Shown one piece after another: positions 5,865-6,748 of a DNA stretch of 6,748 nucleotides (position 1 is its first letter; each line of letters opens with the position of its first letter). Both the position numbers and the translations under genes were made by a program. The notes below the pieces were generated by a model. The model was given only the letters and a program-made list of their open reading frames with translations. It was not told the DNA's origin and ran no database searches. The DNA is from an uncultured Clostridium sp. (GTDB taxonomy: Bacteria; Bacillota; Clostridia; TANB77; CAG-508), in the NCBI GenBank assembly GCA_945610215.1, contig CALYZR010000033.1, positions 1-6,748 on the forward strand, written 5' to 3'.

Positions 5865-6431
5865 ATGAAAACAGCATTTATTTTACATGGTTTTAATGGA
5901 GATACAACATATACTTTTGGTCCAGCTCTAAAGGATTTCTTAGAAGCAAAAGGTTACTCTGTAATTATGCCAAATTTTCCTATTCGTTCTGAAGCTTCTT
6001 TTGAGAAATGGTCTAAAATTTTAGATAAATATAAAGATAAATTCAATTCAGAAACAATTGTTATTGCTCACTCTATTGGTAACCCTTTCTTTTTAAAATA
6101 CATTTATGCTAATAATTTGAAAGCTCATGTATATATTAGCGTAGCTGGTTTTTGCGATTTATTTAAGGTTGAAGGAAGAGATGATTTGAATTCAGCATTT
6201 ATTGATTTTGCTGTTAAAAATAATGAAATAAATTATTTAAAGAAGTCAGTTCCATACAGATTTTCTCTATACAGTGATAATGATCATGTTATTCCTTTTA
6301 ATATACTAGAAAATTTTATTTCAAAAATAAATAGCACTCCAGTTTTTATAAAAGGTGTTGGACATATGGGAAATAGAGACAATATATCTAGATTGCCTCA
6401 AATTGAAGAAATTATAAATAAAATATGCTAA
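5865..6431 (+). CDS. Small alpha/beta serine hydrolase, RBBP9/YdeN type
   Basis: A compact 188-aa alpha/beta hydrolase without signal peptide or membrane segment, hence probably cytosolic. It begins with a beta strand leading to HGF (8-10), the oxyanion-hole region, then NGDTTYTFGPALKDFLEAKG. The nucleophile elbow is AHSIG (68-72) with Ser70. The likely acid is Asp140 in SDNDHVIP (137-144), and the base is His167 in GVGHMGN. The order, short length and ND..VP / GHMG pattern fit the RBBP9/YdeN family, whose bacterial substrates are mostly unknown; I infer an esterase or peptidase-like activity only from the triad. It has its own strong promoter, is divergent from the unrecognised minus-strand gene and converges on spoIVA, so it is a single-gene unit. 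No CGG codon or frame break is present. Confidence 0.88.
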   Translation: MKTAFILHGFNGDTTYTFGPALKDFLEAKGYSVIMPNFPIRSEASFEKWSKILDKYKDKFNSETIVIAHSIGNPFFLKYIYANNLKAHVYISVAGFCDLFKVEGRDDLNSAFIDFAVKNNEINYLKKSVPYRFSLYSDNDHVIPFNILENFISKINSTPVFIKGVGHMGNRDNISRLPQIEEIINKIC

Positions 6432-6440
6432 AACGACTTA

Positions 6441-6463
6441 AAAAGCGCACATCGTGCGCCTTT
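6441..6463 (-). terminator. Intrinsic terminator of spoIVA, shared with the convergent hydrolase gene
   Basis: GCGCAC (6445-6450), loop ATC, GTGCGC (6454-6459) form a GC-rich stem in AT-rich DNA. In the minus direction the transcript has AAAG before the stem and UUUUU after it, with a G-U pair that extends the stem to 10 pairs, a classic terminator five bases past the spoIVA stop. In the plus direction an A-C mismatch breaks the extension and the following run is CUUUAUGUUUU, so it should still work but less well for the hydrolase gene, which stops at 6431. Confidence 0.88.
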
Positions 6464-6468
6464 ATGTT

Positions 6469-6748
6469 TTATAATATTATGCAGATTAGTCCTCCGCTTC
6501 CTTCATTTATAATTCTTTCTAATGTTTCTTGTAATTTTTCTTGTGCGTCTTCTGGCATTCTAGAAAGTTTATTTTGTAATCCCTCATTTACTAACTCGTG
6601 TAAGTTCTTCCCAAATATATTTGACTCCCATATTTTTATTGGATCATTTTCGAATTCTGAAAGTAAGAAGTTTACAAGTTCTTCTGACTGTTTTTCACTT
6701 CCTACTATTGGTGATACTTCTGTTTCTATGTCTGCTCTAATCATATGT
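6469..6748 (-). CDS. spoIVA: Stage IV sporulation protein A (SpoIVA), C-terminal part (cut by the right edge)
   Basis: SpoIVA is the ATP-hydrolysing morphogenetic protein that polymerises on the outer forespore membrane and forms the basement layer of the spore coat, and is needed for cortex assembly. About 92 C-terminal residues of a roughly 490-residue protein are present. They include IRADIETEVSPIVG, SEELVNFLLSEF, the run IWESNIFGKNLHELVNEGL, RMPEDAQEKLQETLE and the near-invariant end IINEGSGGLICIIL, which match the conserved SpoIVA tail known from Bacillus and Clostridia. The frame is open to the edge, so the ATG at 6744 is an internal Met and not the start. The N-terminal ATPase domain with its Walker motifs lies outside. 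This gene marks the organism as a spore former or a recent descendant of one. It would normally be under mother-cell sigma-E control, but the promoter is not in view. Confidence 0.95.
   Translation of the reverse strand, partial: HMIRADIETEVSPIVGSEKQSEELVNFLLSEFENDPIKIWESNIFGKNLHELVNEGLQNKLSRMPEDAQEKLQETLERIINEGSGGLICIIL

Noticed and set aside
1..6748. tRNA or rRNA genes, CRISPR arrays, riboswitches, complete insertion sequences
   Set aside because: I saw no cloverleaf, no regularly spaced repeats, no transposase, and no leader long enough for a riboswitch. The longest gene-free stretch is about 120 bases, at 5746-5864.

Overview
The window is very AT-rich, uses AGA for nearly all arginines, has strong purine-rich Shine-Dalgarno sites, and carries the C-terminal end of spoIVA. 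Together these point to an endospore-forming low-GC Gram-positive bacterium, most likely an uncultured gut-type member of the Clostridia. I cannot name the genus from sequence alone. TGG is used for Trp, and TGA occurs only as a stop.

Layout. From about 5745 down to the left edge, everything lies on the minus strand and looks like one transcription unit. In order of transcription it holds: an unrecognised protein with a transglutaminase-like/papain-like N-terminal domain (5745-4281, in two overlapping frames); a trimeric-type purine nucleoside phosphorylase (4263-3442); glutamine-dependent NAD+ synthetase nadE (3421-1498, in two frames); phosphatidylglycerophosphate synthase pgsA (1464-862); a large palindrome (848-814); and the 5' part of the NAD+-dependent DNA ligase gene ligA (788 to the edge). 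Right of 5745 there is a divergent promoter region, a small plus-strand serine hydrolase of the RBBP9/YdeN type (5865-6431), a terminator hairpin shared by two convergent genes, and the end of spoIVA (minus, running off the right edge).

Main discovery candidate. Two genes are broken in the same way. Each contains one extra base, and each is restored by a +1 shift at an in-frame CGG codon followed by A, so that the ribosome skips C and reads GGA (Gly). In nadE the shift is at CTT-CGG-A (2002-1996) and restores exactly the conserved Leu-Gly-Trp run of the synthetase domain, giving a 640-residue protein of normal family length. In the 5745-4281 gene the shift is at AAA-CGG-A (5073-5067) and joins two frames into 487 residues. 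Reading every gene in frame by eye, about 2,140 codons, I find no other in-frame CGG. The only two CGG codons are therefore the two frame breaks. The simplest biological reading is that CGG is unassigned or starved (no tRNA-Arg with anticodon CCG) and serves as a +1 frameshift signal. Sequencing error and genuine mutation remain to be excluded.

How the genes might work together (inference). NadE makes NAD+, LigA consumes it, and PNP handles purine and possibly nicotinamide nucleosides, so the unit may link nucleotide/NAD+ supply with DNA and membrane growth. If the nadE frameshift is real, output of active NAD+ synthetase would depend on decoding at CGG.
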